Notes: a model not told the origin generated them from the sequence alone. A stretch of 56,999 nt of DNA from Bacteroidales bacterium (GCA_021158345.1 JAGGUV010000097.1:1-56999), one strand, 5' to 3'; numbered from the stretch's first letter, positions 33,773 to 43,166 are shown. Program-made: numbers and translations.

Positions 33773-35020
33773 TTAAATTTTAACATTGGCAAATTCTCCT
33801 GAAGAATATTTACCTTTTTTAAGATTTGTTTTAATATCAGAAAAAGCTTTTATGGTATATTCAACGTCTTCAATAGTATGAACTGCTGTAGGTATTAATC
33901 TTAACAAGATAACACCTTTTGGAACAACAGGATATATAACAATAGAGCAGAAGATATTATAATTCTCACGAAGATCAAGTGTGAGCTGAGTAGCTTCTGA
34001 AACTCCTCCCGAGAGATAAACCGGTGTAACTGGTGATTGAGTATTACCAATATTTAATCCTGCATTTCTTAAACCTTGCTGAAGGGCATTAACAATTATC
34101 CAGAGTTTTTTCTTGTATTCAGGATTGGTTCTGATTAATTCGAGTCTTTTTAAAGCCCCAAAAACCATTGGCATAGGTAGTGATTTGGCAAAAGTTTGCG
34201 AACGCATATTATATCTTAAATATTGAACAACTTCTTTTTTACTGCCGACAAAAGCTCCAATACCTGCCATTGACTTGGCAAAAGTGGCAAAATATACATC
34301 TATTTTATCCTGAACACCTAATTCTTCACCTGTACCTGCTCCTGTTTTTCCCATAGTACCAAACCCATGTGCATCGTCAACTAAAAGTCTGAAATTATAT
34401 TTTTCTTTTAAATTTGTTATGCCTATTAAATCTCCCAAATCGCCTGACATACCATAAACACCTTCGGTGATTACAAGAATTCCTCCATGAGTTTCATCAG
34501 TAATTTTTTTAGCTCTTTGTAATTGTTTCTCTAAGTTTTCAATATTATTATGAGGATAAACAAATCTTTTTCCCATATGAAGTCTTAGTCCATCAATAAT
34601 ACAAGCATGAGCTTCAGAATCATAAACAACAACATCTCTTCTGTCAACTAAAGAGTCTATTATTGATACCATACCCTGATATCCATAATTTAAAAGGAAT
34701 ACATCTTCCTTTTTAACAAAATTAGCCAGCTCGTTTTCAAGTTGTTCGTGATATTTTGTCTGCCCTGACATCATTCTGGCTCCCATGGGATAAGCAAGCC
34801 CCCATTGTTTGCATGCATCAGCATCTGCTTTTCTTACTATAGGATCGTTTGCTAATCCCAGATAATTGTTAATACTCCAAACTAATTGTTTTTTACCTTG
34901 AAAAATCATTTTGTTTGAAATTTCCCCTTCTAATTTTGGAAAAGAAAAATATCCGTGCGATTGTTTTGAATATTTGCCTAAAGGCCCCGGATTGTTGATT
35001 ATCTTATTAAAAATGTCCAC
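33773..35020 (-). CDS. Alpha-oxoamine synthase family PLP enzyme (serine palmitoyltransferase-like)
   Basis: 415 residues. The fold-type I PLP features are NNYLGLANDP (about 52-61), LNYGYQGMVSIIDSLVDRRDVVVYDSEAHACIIDG, LLVDDAHGFGTMGKTGAGTGE (the Asp/His pair) and the PLP lysine in ATFAKSMAGIGAF. The family decarboxylatively couples an amino acid to an acyl thioester (serine palmitoyltransferase, glycine C-acetyltransferase, AONS). This particular Bacteroidota group, with an N-terminal NPGPLGKYS and SFPKLEGE, is often annotated as serine palmitoyltransferase-like; sphingolipids are known in the phylum, but the acyl donor here is not proven. It has a good promoter (35055-35084). Confidence 0.88.
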   Translation of the reverse strand: MDIFNKIINNPGPLGKYSKQSHGYFSFPKLEGEISNKMIFQGKKQLVWSINNYLGLANDPIVRKADADACKQWGLAYPMGARMMSGQTKYHEQLENELANFVKKEDVFLLNYGYQGMVSIIDSLVDRRDVVVYDSEAHACIIDGLRLHMGKRFVYPHNNIENLEKQLQRAKKITDETHGGILVITEGVYGMSGDLGDLIGITNLKEKYNFRLLVDDAHGFGTMGKTGAGTGEELGVQDKIDVYFATFAKSMAGIGAFVGSKKEVVQYLRYNMRSQTFAKSLPMPMVFGALKRLELIRTNPEYKKKLWIIVNALQQGLRNAGLNIGNTQSPVTPVYLSGGVSEATQLTLDLRENYNIFCSIVIYPVVPKGVILLRLIPTAVHTIEDVEYTIKAFSDIKTNLKKGKYSSGEFANVKI

Positions 35021-35054
35021 AATATATGTTTTTTTGTTATTAAAAATTAATTTA

Positions 35055-35084
35055 CAAATTTATAAAATTAATTTTTAACACAAA
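35055..35084 (-). promoter_or_regulatory. Promoter for the alpha-oxoamine synthase gene
   Basis: On the minus strand, TTTG (complement of 35081-35084), an 18-bp spacer and TAAATTTG (complement of 35055-35062) match the Bacteroidota consensus; the leader would be about 30 nt. Confidence 0.6.
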
Positions 35085-35283
35085 AAAAGAAATATTAAAT
35101 AATAAAATCAAACAATTTGAGTTATTTTAAAAACTTGATGTTTAGGAGATTTCTGTTAATTTATTAATGTTGAATAAAAAAAATTTTTCTTATTATATCT
35201 TTAATATTATAATCTTTAGTAAAATATCATACTATTATTTTGGTTTTCGATAAAAAAAATAATGATAGTTTTATAAAAAATTA

Positions 35284-35291
35284 TATTTTTG
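35284..35291 (+). promoter_or_regulatory. -7 box abutting the bamD start codon
   Basis: TATTTTTG ends 4 nt before the ATG at 35296, so the transcript is predicted to be leaderless or nearly so. Confidence 0.45.
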
Positions 35292-35295
35292 CAAA

Positions 35296-36096
35296 ATGCT
35301 AAAAAAAGTAATTAATATATCTATTATTGTATTAATAATTAGTTTATTTTCATCTTGTAGTAGTTATCAAAAATTACTTAAGAGTGAAGATGATGCTTTA
35401 AAATATGAAAAGGCTATTTCATATTATAATGATGGAAATTATTATAAAGCTCTGCAATTGTTTGATCAATTAGTAACAGTGTACAGAGGAACAAGTAAAG
35501 CTGAAAAAATTTATTATTATTATGCTAACTGTTATTATCAGCAAAAAGATTATGTTCTTGCAAATTATTATTTTAATCGATATGCTAAAAATTATCCTAA
35601 AAGTCCTTTAACAGAGGAATGTTATTTTATGGCTGCATATTGTAAATTTCTCGATTCGCCGGCTTATAATCTTGATCAAGAGAGTACTTATGATGCTATT
35701 AAAGAGCTTCAGCTGTTTGTAAACAGGTATCCAAATAGCGATAGAGTAGAAGAATGTAATAAATATCTTGATATTTTAAGAGATAAGCTTGAGAAAAAAG
35801 ATTATAATATTGCAAAGTTATATTATAATATGTCAGAATATAAATCTGCGATTTGTGCTTTTAATAATCTTTTAAAGACATATCCTGACTCTAAGCATAA
35901 GGAAGAAATATTATTATATTTGATGAAAACATATTATTATTATGCAAATAATAGTATTACTTCAAAAAAGAAGTCGAGATATCAATCAGCGGAAGATGCT
36001 TATAACAGTCTTATAACATTATTCCCTACAACTAAATATATCAAAAGTGCAAACACAATACATAATAATATTTTAAAAGAACTTAAACAATTATAA
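35296..36096 (+). CDS. bamD: Outer membrane protein assembly factor BamD
   Basis: 266 residues. Lipobox LFSSCSS with Cys21 after a hydrophobic signal (about 5-20). TPR-like repeats (about 35-260) include YEKAISYYNDGNYYKALQLFDQLVTVYRGTSKAEKIYYYYANCYYQQKDYVLANYYFNRYAK, the conserved TPR/Tol-Pal-like core of BamD. The lipoprotein helps the BamA machine insert outer-membrane proteins. It leads the conserved order bamD / omega / coaBC / DUF4835 / recN, spaced 4-126 bp. Confidence 0.9.
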   Translation: MLKKVINISIIVLIISLFSSCSSYQKLLKSEDDALKYEKAISYYNDGNYYKALQLFDQLVTVYRGTSKAEKIYYYYANCYYQQKDYVLANYYFNRYAKNYPKSPLTEECYFMAAYCKFLDSPAYNLDQESTYDAIKELQLFVNRYPNSDRVEECNKYLDILRDKLEKKDYNIAKLYYNMSEYKSAICAFNNLLKTYPDSKHKEEILLYLMKTYYYYANNSITSKKKSRYQSAEDAYNSLITLFPTTKYIKSANTIHNNILKELKQL

Positions 36097-36100
36097 TTAT

Positions 36101-36442
36101 ATGGTGGGTTATAAAAAAATTAAATGCGAGAAAACTACTGTTACAAGAAAACTTTCTGATTTTAATACAAAAACAGGAAATATTTATGAAACAGTTGCTG
36201 CATTATCAAAGAGAGCAAATCAAATATCAAGTGAATTAAAAGAAGAATTAATTAAAAAGATTTCTGAATTTGCTTCTACAACTGATAATTTAGAAGAGAT
36301 TTTTGAAAACAGAGAACAAATAGAGATAGCAAAATATTATGAACGTTTGCCAAAACCTACATTAATTGCTATTCACGAGTATCTCGAAAATGAGCTTTAT
36401 TATAGAAATCCTCATAAAGATGCCGAAGGTCGTTTAATTTAA
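36101..36442 (+). CDS. DNA-directed RNA polymerase omega subunit-like protein
   Basis: 113 residues. TVTRKLSDFNTKTGNIYETVAALSKRANQISSELKEELIKKISEFAS matches the Bacteroidota omega (Rpb6/RpoZ-type) protein, a small subunit that stabilises RNA polymerase. The conserved ENREQIEIAKYYERLPKPTLIAIHEYLE tail is specific to this phylum. It begins 4 bp after bamD and ends 6 bp before coaBC, so it is part of that operon. Confidence 0.88.
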   Translation: MVGYKKIKCEKTTVTRKLSDFNTKTGNIYETVAALSKRANQISSELKEELIKKISEFASTTDNLEEIFENREQIEIAKYYERLPKPTLIAIHEYLENELYYRNPHKDAEGRLI

Positions 36443-36448
36443 AAAAAT

Positions 36449-37648
36449 ATGCTTAAAGGGAAAAAAATTCTTATTGGAGTAACTGCCAGTATTGCTGCAT
36501 ACAAGGCCATTTATTTAGTCAGGCTATTTATTAAAGAAGGTGCAGAGGTACAGGTTGTTATGACTCCGAATGCTAAGGATTTTGTTACTCCTTTGACATT
36601 ATCGGCTTTATCAAATCGTCCTGTATTAATTGAGCCTTTTAATCCTGACGATGGTGAGTGGAACAGTCATGTTGACTTAGGTAACTGGGCTGATATTATG
36701 ATTGTTGCACCTGCATCTGCTAATACATTGGCAAAAATGGCTAATGGTATTGCTGATAATTTGTTGCTAGCAACTTTTCTTGCTGCAAAGTGTCCTGTGT
36801 TTTTTGCTCCTGCTATGGACTTGGATATGTATAAACATCCTGCAACACAGAACAATGTAAAAAAGCTTATTGCTGATGGCTTTAATCTTATTGATAGTTC
36901 TGCCGGTGAGCTGGCTAGCGGTTTGGTAGGTCAGGGTCGTTTACAGGAACCTGAAATTATACTCCAGATTATTAAAGAGTTTTTTGCGAAAAAAAATGAT
37001 TTAAAAGGGAAAAATATTTTAATCACTGCCGGACCTACTTATGAAAATATCGACCCCGTTCGCTTTATTGGTAATTATTCTTCGGGTTTAATGGGCTTTT
37101 CTATTGCTAAAGAAGCTGTTAGCAGAGGTGGTAATGTTACTCTGGTCTCAGGCCCTGTTAATTTGAATATTGATTCTGTTAACAGAATTGATGTTGTTAA
37201 TGCTGACCAAATGTATAATGCTTGTCTTGAGAATTATTCCAAGGCTGATATTATTATTATGGCTGCTGCTGTTGCTGACTATACACCTATTAATTGCGAG
37301 AATTCTAAAATTAAAAAATATAAATCAAAGCTTTCTATTGATTTAAAACCTACTGTTGATATTTTATCTAAATTAGGTGAACTTAAATCTGATAAACAAA
37401 TTTTAGTGGGTTTTGCTCTGGAAACAGACAATGAGATTGAGAATGCTAAAAGTAAACTGAAAAAGAAAAATCTTGATTTTATAGTTTTAAATTCTCTTAA
37501 AGATAAAGGTGCAGGTTTTAAATATGATACTAATAAAATTTCTATTATTGATATTAATGATAACATTCAAAATTTTGAATTAAAATCAAAAAAAGATGTT
37601 GCCGTTGATATTATAGATAAATTAGTTGAGTATATAAATTCACATTAA
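36449..37648 (+). CDS. coaBC: Bifunctional phosphopantothenoylcysteine decarboxylase/phosphopantothenate-cysteine ligase
   Basis: 399 residues. The N-terminal CoaC flavoprotein (about 1-180) has IGVTASIAAYKAIYLVRLF, FMN-site VAPASANTLAKMANGIADNLL and the substrate-binding FAPAMDLDMYKHPATQ. The C-terminal CoaB domain (about 190-395) has ILITAGPTYENIDPVRFIGNYSSGLMG, AAAVADYTP and the SLKDKGAGF region. It makes 4'-phosphopantetheine from phosphopantothenate and cysteine in coenzyme A synthesis. Confidence 0.96.
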   Translation: MLKGKKILIGVTASIAAYKAIYLVRLFIKEGAEVQVVMTPNAKDFVTPLTLSALSNRPVLIEPFNPDDGEWNSHVDLGNWADIMIVAPASANTLAKMANGIADNLLLATFLAAKCPVFFAPAMDLDMYKHPATQNNVKKLIADGFNLIDSSAGELASGLVGQGRLQEPEIILQIIKEFFAKKNDLKGKNILITAGPTYENIDPVRFIGNYSSGLMGFSIAKEAVSRGGNVTLVSGPVNLNIDSVNRIDVVNADQMYNACLENYSKADIIIMAAAVADYTPINCENSKIKKYKSKLSIDLKPTVDILSKLGELKSDKQILVGFALETDNEIENAKSKLKKKNLDFIVLNSLKDKGAGFKYDTNKISIIDINDNIQNFELKSKKDVAVDIIDKLVEYINSH

Positions 37649-37653
37649 TTTAA

Positions 37654-38559
37654 ATGATTTTTCCCATGCGAAAATTAATAATATCTGTTTTTTTTCTTAT
37701 AATTTCATTTGTAGCTTCTGCTCAGGAATTTAATTGTGTTGTTAAAGTTATATCTCCGCAAGTGCAGGAAACCGATAAACACATTTACGAGTCATTGCAA
37801 AATGTTATTTTCGATTTTGTTAATAACAGAAAATGGTCGAATCATGTGTATGAAATGGAAGAAAGAATTGAATGTACTTTGATGCTGAATATTAAAAACA
37901 GGGATATGAACACTTTTAGCGGAGAATTAAATGTTATTTTACGAAGACCTATTTTTAATACTTCATATAATTCTATTTTATTTAATTATGTTGATAAAGA
38001 TATTCAATTTGAATATGTTGAAAATCAGCCTTTAGATTATGCTGATAACACCTTTTCGTCTAATCTTACTTCAGTATTAGCATATTATTCATATGTATTA
38101 TTAGGGCTTGATGGCGATTCATATTCTTCGTTGGGAGGTACAGATTATTATCAAAAAGCAAAAGCTGTTGTTGATGCGGCACAAAATGCAAAAGAACCTG
38201 GATGGCAGGCTTTTCAAAGTCAAAAAAACAGATTCTGGCTTATCGAAAATTTAATGAATAATAATTATTATCCAATACGGAATTGTATTTACGAATATCA
38301 CAGAAAAGGACTGGATACTATGTATGATAGACTTGAATCAGGCAGAAGTGTTATTGCAGGCAGCCTTATGCCTCTGAAGAAAGTTTATAATGACAGACCT
38401 AACCTTTTTCTTCTTCGTGTGTTTTTTGATGCTAAATCCGATGAATTGGTCGAGATATTTTCGCAAGCTACTTCATCCGAAAAAAATAAAGTTGTTAGTT
38501 TACTAAAAGAAATTGACCCTGCAAACGCATCTAAATATCAAAAAATTCTTAAAAAATAA
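37654..38559 (+). CDS. DUF4835 family exported protein (PorD-like)
   Basis: 301 residues. A signal peptide ending FVASAQ (ATG at 37654; a second ATG at 37666 is equally possible) is followed by EFNCVVKVISPQVQETDKHIYESLQNVIFDFVNNRKWSNHVYEMEERIECTLMLNI, the mark of DUF4835. The protein is a Bacteroidota-specific periplasmic/outer-membrane component, in some annotations called PorD and linked to type IX secretion, which three other proteins in this window need. That functional link is from family annotation and is not shown here. It starts 6 bp after coaBC and precedes recN. Confidence 0.85.
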   Translation: MIFPMRKLIISVFFLIISFVASAQEFNCVVKVISPQVQETDKHIYESLQNVIFDFVNNRKWSNHVYEMEERIECTLMLNIKNRDMNTFSGELNVILRRPIFNTSYNSILFNYVDKDIQFEYVENQPLDYADNTFSSNLTSVLAYYSYVLLGLDGDSYSSLGGTDYYQKAKAVVDAAQNAKEPGWQAFQSQKNRFWLIENLMNNNYYPIRNCIYEYHRKGLDTMYDRLESGRSVIAGSLMPLKKVYNDRPNLFLLRVFFDAKSDELVEIFSQATSSEKNKVVSLLKEIDPANASKYQKILKK

Positions 38560-38648
38560 TCATAGAAGAAGTTTATTTTTTTTATTTTATAATTGTTTTT
38601 TATTTTAATGATTAATTCAGAATTTCAGGATTATTAGTTTATCTTTTT

Positions 38649-38656
38649 TATATTTG
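38649..38656 (+). promoter_or_regulatory. -7 box ahead of recN
   Basis: TATATTTG matches TAnnTTTG and is 30 nt before the recN ATG at 38686; no good -33 was found. Confidence 0.4.
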
Positions 38657-38685
38657 TTCTGTATTTTTAATAAAATTTCAGGCTT

Positions 38686-40341
38686 ATGCTTTTGCATCTT
38701 TCAGTAGAAAATTATGTTTTAATTGAAAAACTTGATATTGATTTCAATAAAGGTTTTTCAGTAATCACAGGTGAAACAGGTGCCGGAAAATCAATATTGC
38801 TTGGTGCACTTTATCTCATCCTCGGTAAAAGAGCTGATAATAAAGTTTTGCTCGATAAAACAAAAAAATGTATTCTCGAAGGTACTTTTTATATTAAAAA
38901 TTATAATCTTAAAAATTTTTTTACTGATAATGACCTTGATTATGATGACACTGTTATCATAAGACGTGAGATAAATAGAACAGGCAAATCAAGAGCTTTT
39001 ATTAATGACACTCCTGTGAATCTTGGCTTACTTAAAAATTTTAGCACCAGACTTATTGATATTCATTCACAGAATAAGGTTGTTACTTTGAATAATTCTG
39101 ATTTTCAACTTGATGTTGTTGATAATTTTGCAAATCATAAGCCCTTGCTTGACAAATACAAAGCTGAGTATTTTAAGTTGAATCAGTTGAAATTAAAATT
39201 AATAGAATTAGAAAATACTGAAGAAAAATTAAAAAATGATCAGGATTATTATCAGTTTTTATATGATGAACTTGAAAAAGCTAATCTTCAAATTGATGAA
39301 GATGAACATCTTGAACAAGAAATAAAATTGCTTAATAATAGCGAGAAAATAAAAAACAATTTATTCAATGCTTCCAATGCTTTAAGCGATGCTGATGATA
39401 ATCTTTTAAACTCTTTGAATGATGTTTATCTGTTAATTAATCAGATTTCTGATGTTTTTCCTGATATCAGGGTTATTGAAGAAAGATTTAATTCAAATCT
39501 TATAGAGCTTAAGGATATTGCTTATGAAATTGATAAAATTTACGAACAAATTAATTTTGACCCTGAAAGAATTGATATTGTTAGTCAAAGACTTGATTTA
39601 ATATATCATCTCGAAAATAAACATAAAGTTGCTAATGTTTCTGAACTTTTGGAAGTAGAAAAAACATTAAATGAGAAATTGAAAAGTATTTCGAGTTTTG
39701 AAGAAGATATAAAAAATTTAAAAAAGGAAATTGAGGTTAAAACACTTTATCTGAAAGATTTATCAAATAAAATATCTGCAAATAGAAAAAAAGTAATACC
39801 TGATATTGAGAAAAAGATTGTTAACCTTTTAAAACAATTAGGGATTCCCGATGCTGAGTTTAAGGTTGAAATTAATCAATTGGAAACATTCACTAAAGAC
39901 GGTAGAGATAAGCTGAGGTTTTTGTTTAATGCAAATAAGGGGCTGAAAGTTATGGAAGTCTCTGAAATTGCTTCAGGTGGTGAGCTGTCGAGAATAATGC
40001 TTAGCATCAAATCGCTTATTTCAGAGAAAAATTTATTGCCTACAGTATTTTTCGATGAAATTGATAATGGCGTTTCAGGGAAAATTGCAGTAAAAGTAGG
40101 TCAGATTATGAAAAAAATGTCCAAAAATATGCAGGTATTTGCAATAACACATCTCCCACAAATAGCCTCACAAGGCGATTCACATTATTTTGTTTATAAA
40201 ACTGTTGAAGATGATATAACAAAATCAAAAATTAAATTATTAGATAATAATAACAGAACAAAAGAAATTGCCAAAATGCTTAGTGGTGAAAAAGTTACTG
40301 ATGCTGCTTTTCAAAATGCTAAAGATTTATTAAACAATTAA
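38686..40341 (+). CDS. recN: DNA repair protein RecN
   Basis: 551 residues, full length. SMC-like ATPase with Walker A GETGAGKS (about 28-35), a long coiled-coil (about 155-370, e.g. EEKLKNDQDYYQFLYDELEKA) and a C-terminal half with ABC signature IASGGELSRIMLSIKSL, Walker B TVFFDEIDNGVSG and the ITHLPQIASQGDSHYFVYK switch. It acts in double-strand break repair. Its stop codon is immediately next to the stop codon of the convergent kinase gene (no spacer), so the 3' ends of the transcripts must overlap. Confidence 0.95.
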   Translation: MLLHLSVENYVLIEKLDIDFNKGFSVITGETGAGKSILLGALYLILGKRADNKVLLDKTKKCILEGTFYIKNYNLKNFFTDNDLDYDDTVIIRREINRTGKSRAFINDTPVNLGLLKNFSTRLIDIHSQNKVVTLNNSDFQLDVVDNFANHKPLLDKYKAEYFKLNQLKLKLIELENTEEKLKNDQDYYQFLYDELEKANLQIDEDEHLEQEIKLLNNSEKIKNNLFNASNALSDADDNLLNSLNDVYLLINQISDVFPDIRVIEERFNSNLIELKDIAYEIDKIYEQINFDPERIDIVSQRLDLIYHLENKHKVANVSELLEVEKTLNEKLKSISSFEEDIKNLKKEIEVKTLYLKDLSNKISANRKKVIPDIEKKIVNLLKQLGIPDAEFKVEINQLETFTKDGRDKLRFLFNANKGLKVMEVSEIASGGELSRIMLSIKSLISEKNLLPTVFFDEIDNGVSGKIAVKVGQIMKKMSKNMQVFAITHLPQIASQGDSHYFVYKTVEDDITKSKIKLLDNNNRTKEIAKMLSGEKVTDAAFQNAKDLLNN

Positions 40342-41586
40342 TCAGAAAAATTTTCCAATAATATTTTTTAATTCAAAAGGTTTGTATGGTTTGCTGATAT
40401 ATTCGTCCATACCTGCTTCAAGGCAATTTTTTCTGTCGTTTTCGAGTGCATAAGCTGTTACGGCAATTATTATTACTTTGTCTTTTGTGCCTCTTTGTTT
40501 TTCAATTTCCCTGATTTTTTTTGTTGCAATAATGCCGTCCATAATTGGCATTTGAATATCCATTAAAATTAGATCGTATTTTTTTTCTTTGAATTTTTTA
40601 ATGCCAATCTTACCATTTTCTGCAATATCATAATCATATCCTGCCTTTTTTAATATTGCTATTGCAAATTTTCTGTTCAACAAATTATCTTCAATAAGCA
40701 AAACACTCAATTTTTTTGAAGTGCCTTTTTGTGTTTCATCAGGCTTTGAAGGAATTATTTTTTTAAAGATTTTGTCAAATGTCAAATTAAAAGTAAATTC
40801 GGATTCATTTTCATTTTTATAGCCAAAACTTAATTCCTCATTAAAAAAATGTATTATTTCTTTTGAGTTAATAATATTAATTCCAATTAATGAATCAGGA
40901 AATGGATTTATTGGCTTTAAGCTTTCAATAACAGCTTTAATATTTTCGTTATTTTTATTTTTTAGTGAGATGCTATTGTTTGAAATTTTAAACTCAATTT
41001 TTTGTTTATTGATGTTACCGGTATTAACATTGCTTAATTCAATATTAATATTCCCATTTTTTGAATTGAAAATCAATACACTTAAAAGATTGTAAATAAT
41101 TTGTGTGAGATGATTAGCGTCACCTATTAATATGTCAGGTATTTTTTCATCTACTTTATACTTTAAATTAATATTTTTTTCTTTTGCATCAAGACTGAAA
41201 TGTTCAATTGAATCGGATATTAATTTTCTTATATTGAATTCTTTATTTTCAATTGTTATTGCTTTGTTTTCTATTAATAAATAATCGAAAATTTTATTAA
41301 TGGAGTTTAAAAGAGAATTTGATGAGTTTGTAATGATGTTAATATAATCTTTTTGTATTTCATTAACAGGTGTTTGTTTAAGCATTTCAGCCATACCAAT
41401 AATACCGTTTAATGAAATTCGTAAATTATGGCTTATGTTTTTAAAAAAATCAACTTTATCATTAGCAATTTTATTATAATTATTTTTTATCTGTTTTATT
41501 AAGTTTTCCAACTCAAGAATTTTATTCTGTAATTGATTATTATCCTCAATCAGTTGTTCTTTAGTTTTATCCGGATTATTTTGCAT
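40342..41586 (-). CDS. Hybrid histidine kinase with degenerate ATPase domain (HisKA + REC)
   Basis: 414 residues, no membrane segment. A coiled coil (about 10-45) leads into a HisKA H-box FFKNISHNLRISLNGIIG with H53. The HATPase region (about 130-280) is poorly conserved: the N-box position reads NLLSVLIFNSK where NLLxNAIKFT is usual, and no DxGxG or GTGLGL-type G boxes are found. A complete receiver domain (about 293-410) with D343 in LMDIQMPIMDG and the conserved Lys (ISKPYKP) follows. It probably cannot bind ATP normally but could receive or pass phosphate. It is the last gene of the polysaccharide/kinase operon, 24 bp after the intact hybrid kinase. Confidence 0.8.
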   Translation of the reverse strand: MQNNPDKTKEQLIEDNNQLQNKILELENLIKQIKNNYNKIANDKVDFFKNISHNLRISLNGIIGMAEMLKQTPVNEIQKDYINIITNSSNSLLNSINKIFDYLLIENKAITIENKEFNIRKLISDSIEHFSLDAKEKNINLKYKVDEKIPDILIGDANHLTQIIYNLLSVLIFNSKNGNINIELSNVNTGNINKQKIEFKISNNSISLKNKNNENIKAVIESLKPINPFPDSLIGINIINSKEIIHFFNEELSFGYKNENESEFTFNLTFDKIFKKIIPSKPDETQKGTSKKLSVLLIEDNLLNRKFAIAILKKAGYDYDIAENGKIGIKKFKEKKYDLILMDIQMPIMDGIIATKKIREIEKQRGTKDKVIIIAVTAYALENDRKNCLEAGMDEYISKPYKPFELKNIIGKFF

Positions 41587-41610
41587 AATAATAATTTTTA
41601 AATTAATATA

Positions 41611-43140
41611 TTAACGATTTAAGTTATTATTGATAATATTAAAGAGTTTACTTTGAGTGATAGGTTTAGAGATATAATCGTCGAAACCAGCCTCAATAAA
41701 ACGCTCTTTATCGCCACTCATTGCATAAGCAGTTTGAGCTATAAAAGGGACATCATTATATTTTTCCCATTTTTCTTTAATTTTTTTCATAACCATAATA
41801 CCGTCCCATGGTGATGGCAAATTAATATCAATAAGCATAACATCAAAATATTCACCTTTTTTGCTATATTTATTAATAATATTCATTGCATCGTCACCAT
41901 CAACAGAAGAAATTACTTCAGCTGTGTTTTGCAGCATCTTTTCCAATACCATTCTGTTCATTCTGTCATCTTCAACAATAAAAATTTTAAGGTTGTGTTT
42001 TTTTAGCTCTTTGTTTAAAGTGTCTTTATCTTTTATAAGTATTTTTTTAGGTGTAATATATTTTTTCTCTGTAATTGATTTAAGGAAAACAGTAACTACA
42101 GTGCCTTCACCTTTTGATGACTCTATTTTTATATCTCCATTCATAAGGTTAATTAAGCGTTTTGCTATTGGCAGTCCCAGACCTGCTCCTTGATAATTGC
42201 GAGAATAGCCTAAACTTTCTTGCCTGAACGCATCAAAAACATGAGGTAAATACGTTTCATCAATACCTACACCGGAATCTTTTATTCTTACAAAACATAA
42301 ATTGCTGTCTTCATCATATCCTGTTGAAATATTTATAAATCCTTTTTCAGTATATTTTAATGAGTTGTCAATAATATTTGATAATACTCTTGAAAGATTT
42401 TTTTTGTCTGCAAAAATTAATGGAATTTCTGTTAATTGAAGATTTACTTTTAATCCTTTTTCATTTGCTTTAAAAATAAATAATTCTGAAATTTCTTTTA
42501 TAATATCGTTTAATGAATGTTGTGAGATGTCTACTGAAATATCGTTAGCTTCTATTCTGCTGATGTCAATGATATTGGTTAGAAGATGTAATAATCTATC
42601 GCCACTTTGTTCTATGCCGTCTGCATAATCGTAAAGCTCCGAATCTTCCATTAATGACAATTCTGTTTTCAAAAGATTTGAAAAACCAATAATACCATTC
42701 AAAGGAGTTCTTATCTCGTGACTGATATTTGCTAAAAAAGCATTTTTAAGGTAATTTGCATCTTCGGCTTTTTTTAAGGCTTTTTTTAGCCTTGTATCCA
42801 TATTTTTATAGCTCTCTAATGTTTTTTCGTAATTTTTTATCTTTTCTGAAATTTTATCATTAATAATTTTCTCAGAATTTTTTATTTCTGTTTCAAGATT
42901 TTTTATTTTTTCTTGTTTTAAAGCTAATACTTTTTTGTTTTTTTTATTTGTTATGATGATTTGAATTACTAATAAACAAATGATTACTATTGATATTATT
43001 AGTGAAATCAAGCATAGATTATTATTTGAATTTATGCTGTTAGTCACTATAACTGACTGTGAATAGACATTATTAAACTGAAGAATAAAGATTAATAATA
43101 AAAAAATATTTAATGATATTTTATTAATAAATTTCTTCAT
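41611..43140 (-). CDS. Membrane hybrid sensor histidine kinase (HisKA-HATPase-REC)
   Basis: 509 residues. A signal anchor (about 8-28) and a second membrane segment (about 43-64) bracket a very short outside loop. A coiled coil (about 70-130) joins to HisKA FLANISHEIRTPLNGIIG (H141), a HATPase domain with NIIDNSLKYTEKG (N box), DSGVGI and GAGLGLPIAKRLINLM (G boxes), and a receiver domain (about 385-505) with the phospho-Asp in DVMLIDINLPSPWDG (about 440). All catalytic boxes are present. The output partner is not obvious, since no DNA-binding regulator is next to it. The near-absence of a sensor domain suggests another protein provides the input. Confidence 0.88.
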   Translation of the reverse strand: MKKFINKISLNIFLLLIFILQFNNVYSQSVIVTNSINSNNNLCLISLIISIVIICLLVIQIIITNKKNKKVLALKQEKIKNLETEIKNSEKIINDKISEKIKNYEKTLESYKNMDTRLKKALKKAEDANYLKNAFLANISHEIRTPLNGIIGFSNLLKTELSLMEDSELYDYADGIEQSGDRLLHLLTNIIDISRIEANDISVDISQHSLNDIIKEISELFIFKANEKGLKVNLQLTEIPLIFADKKNLSRVLSNIIDNSLKYTEKGFINISTGYDEDSNLCFVRIKDSGVGIDETYLPHVFDAFRQESLGYSRNYQGAGLGLPIAKRLINLMNGDIKIESSKGEGTVVTVFLKSITEKKYITPKKILIKDKDTLNKELKKHNLKIFIVEDDRMNRMVLEKMLQNTAEVISSVDGDDAMNIINKYSKKGEYFDVMLIDINLPSPWDGIMVMKKIKEKWEKYNDVPFIAQTAYAMSGDKERFIEAGFDDYISKPITQSKLFNIINNNLNR

Positions 43141-43166
43141 GATAAAAGTATTGGTTTTTAATAAAA

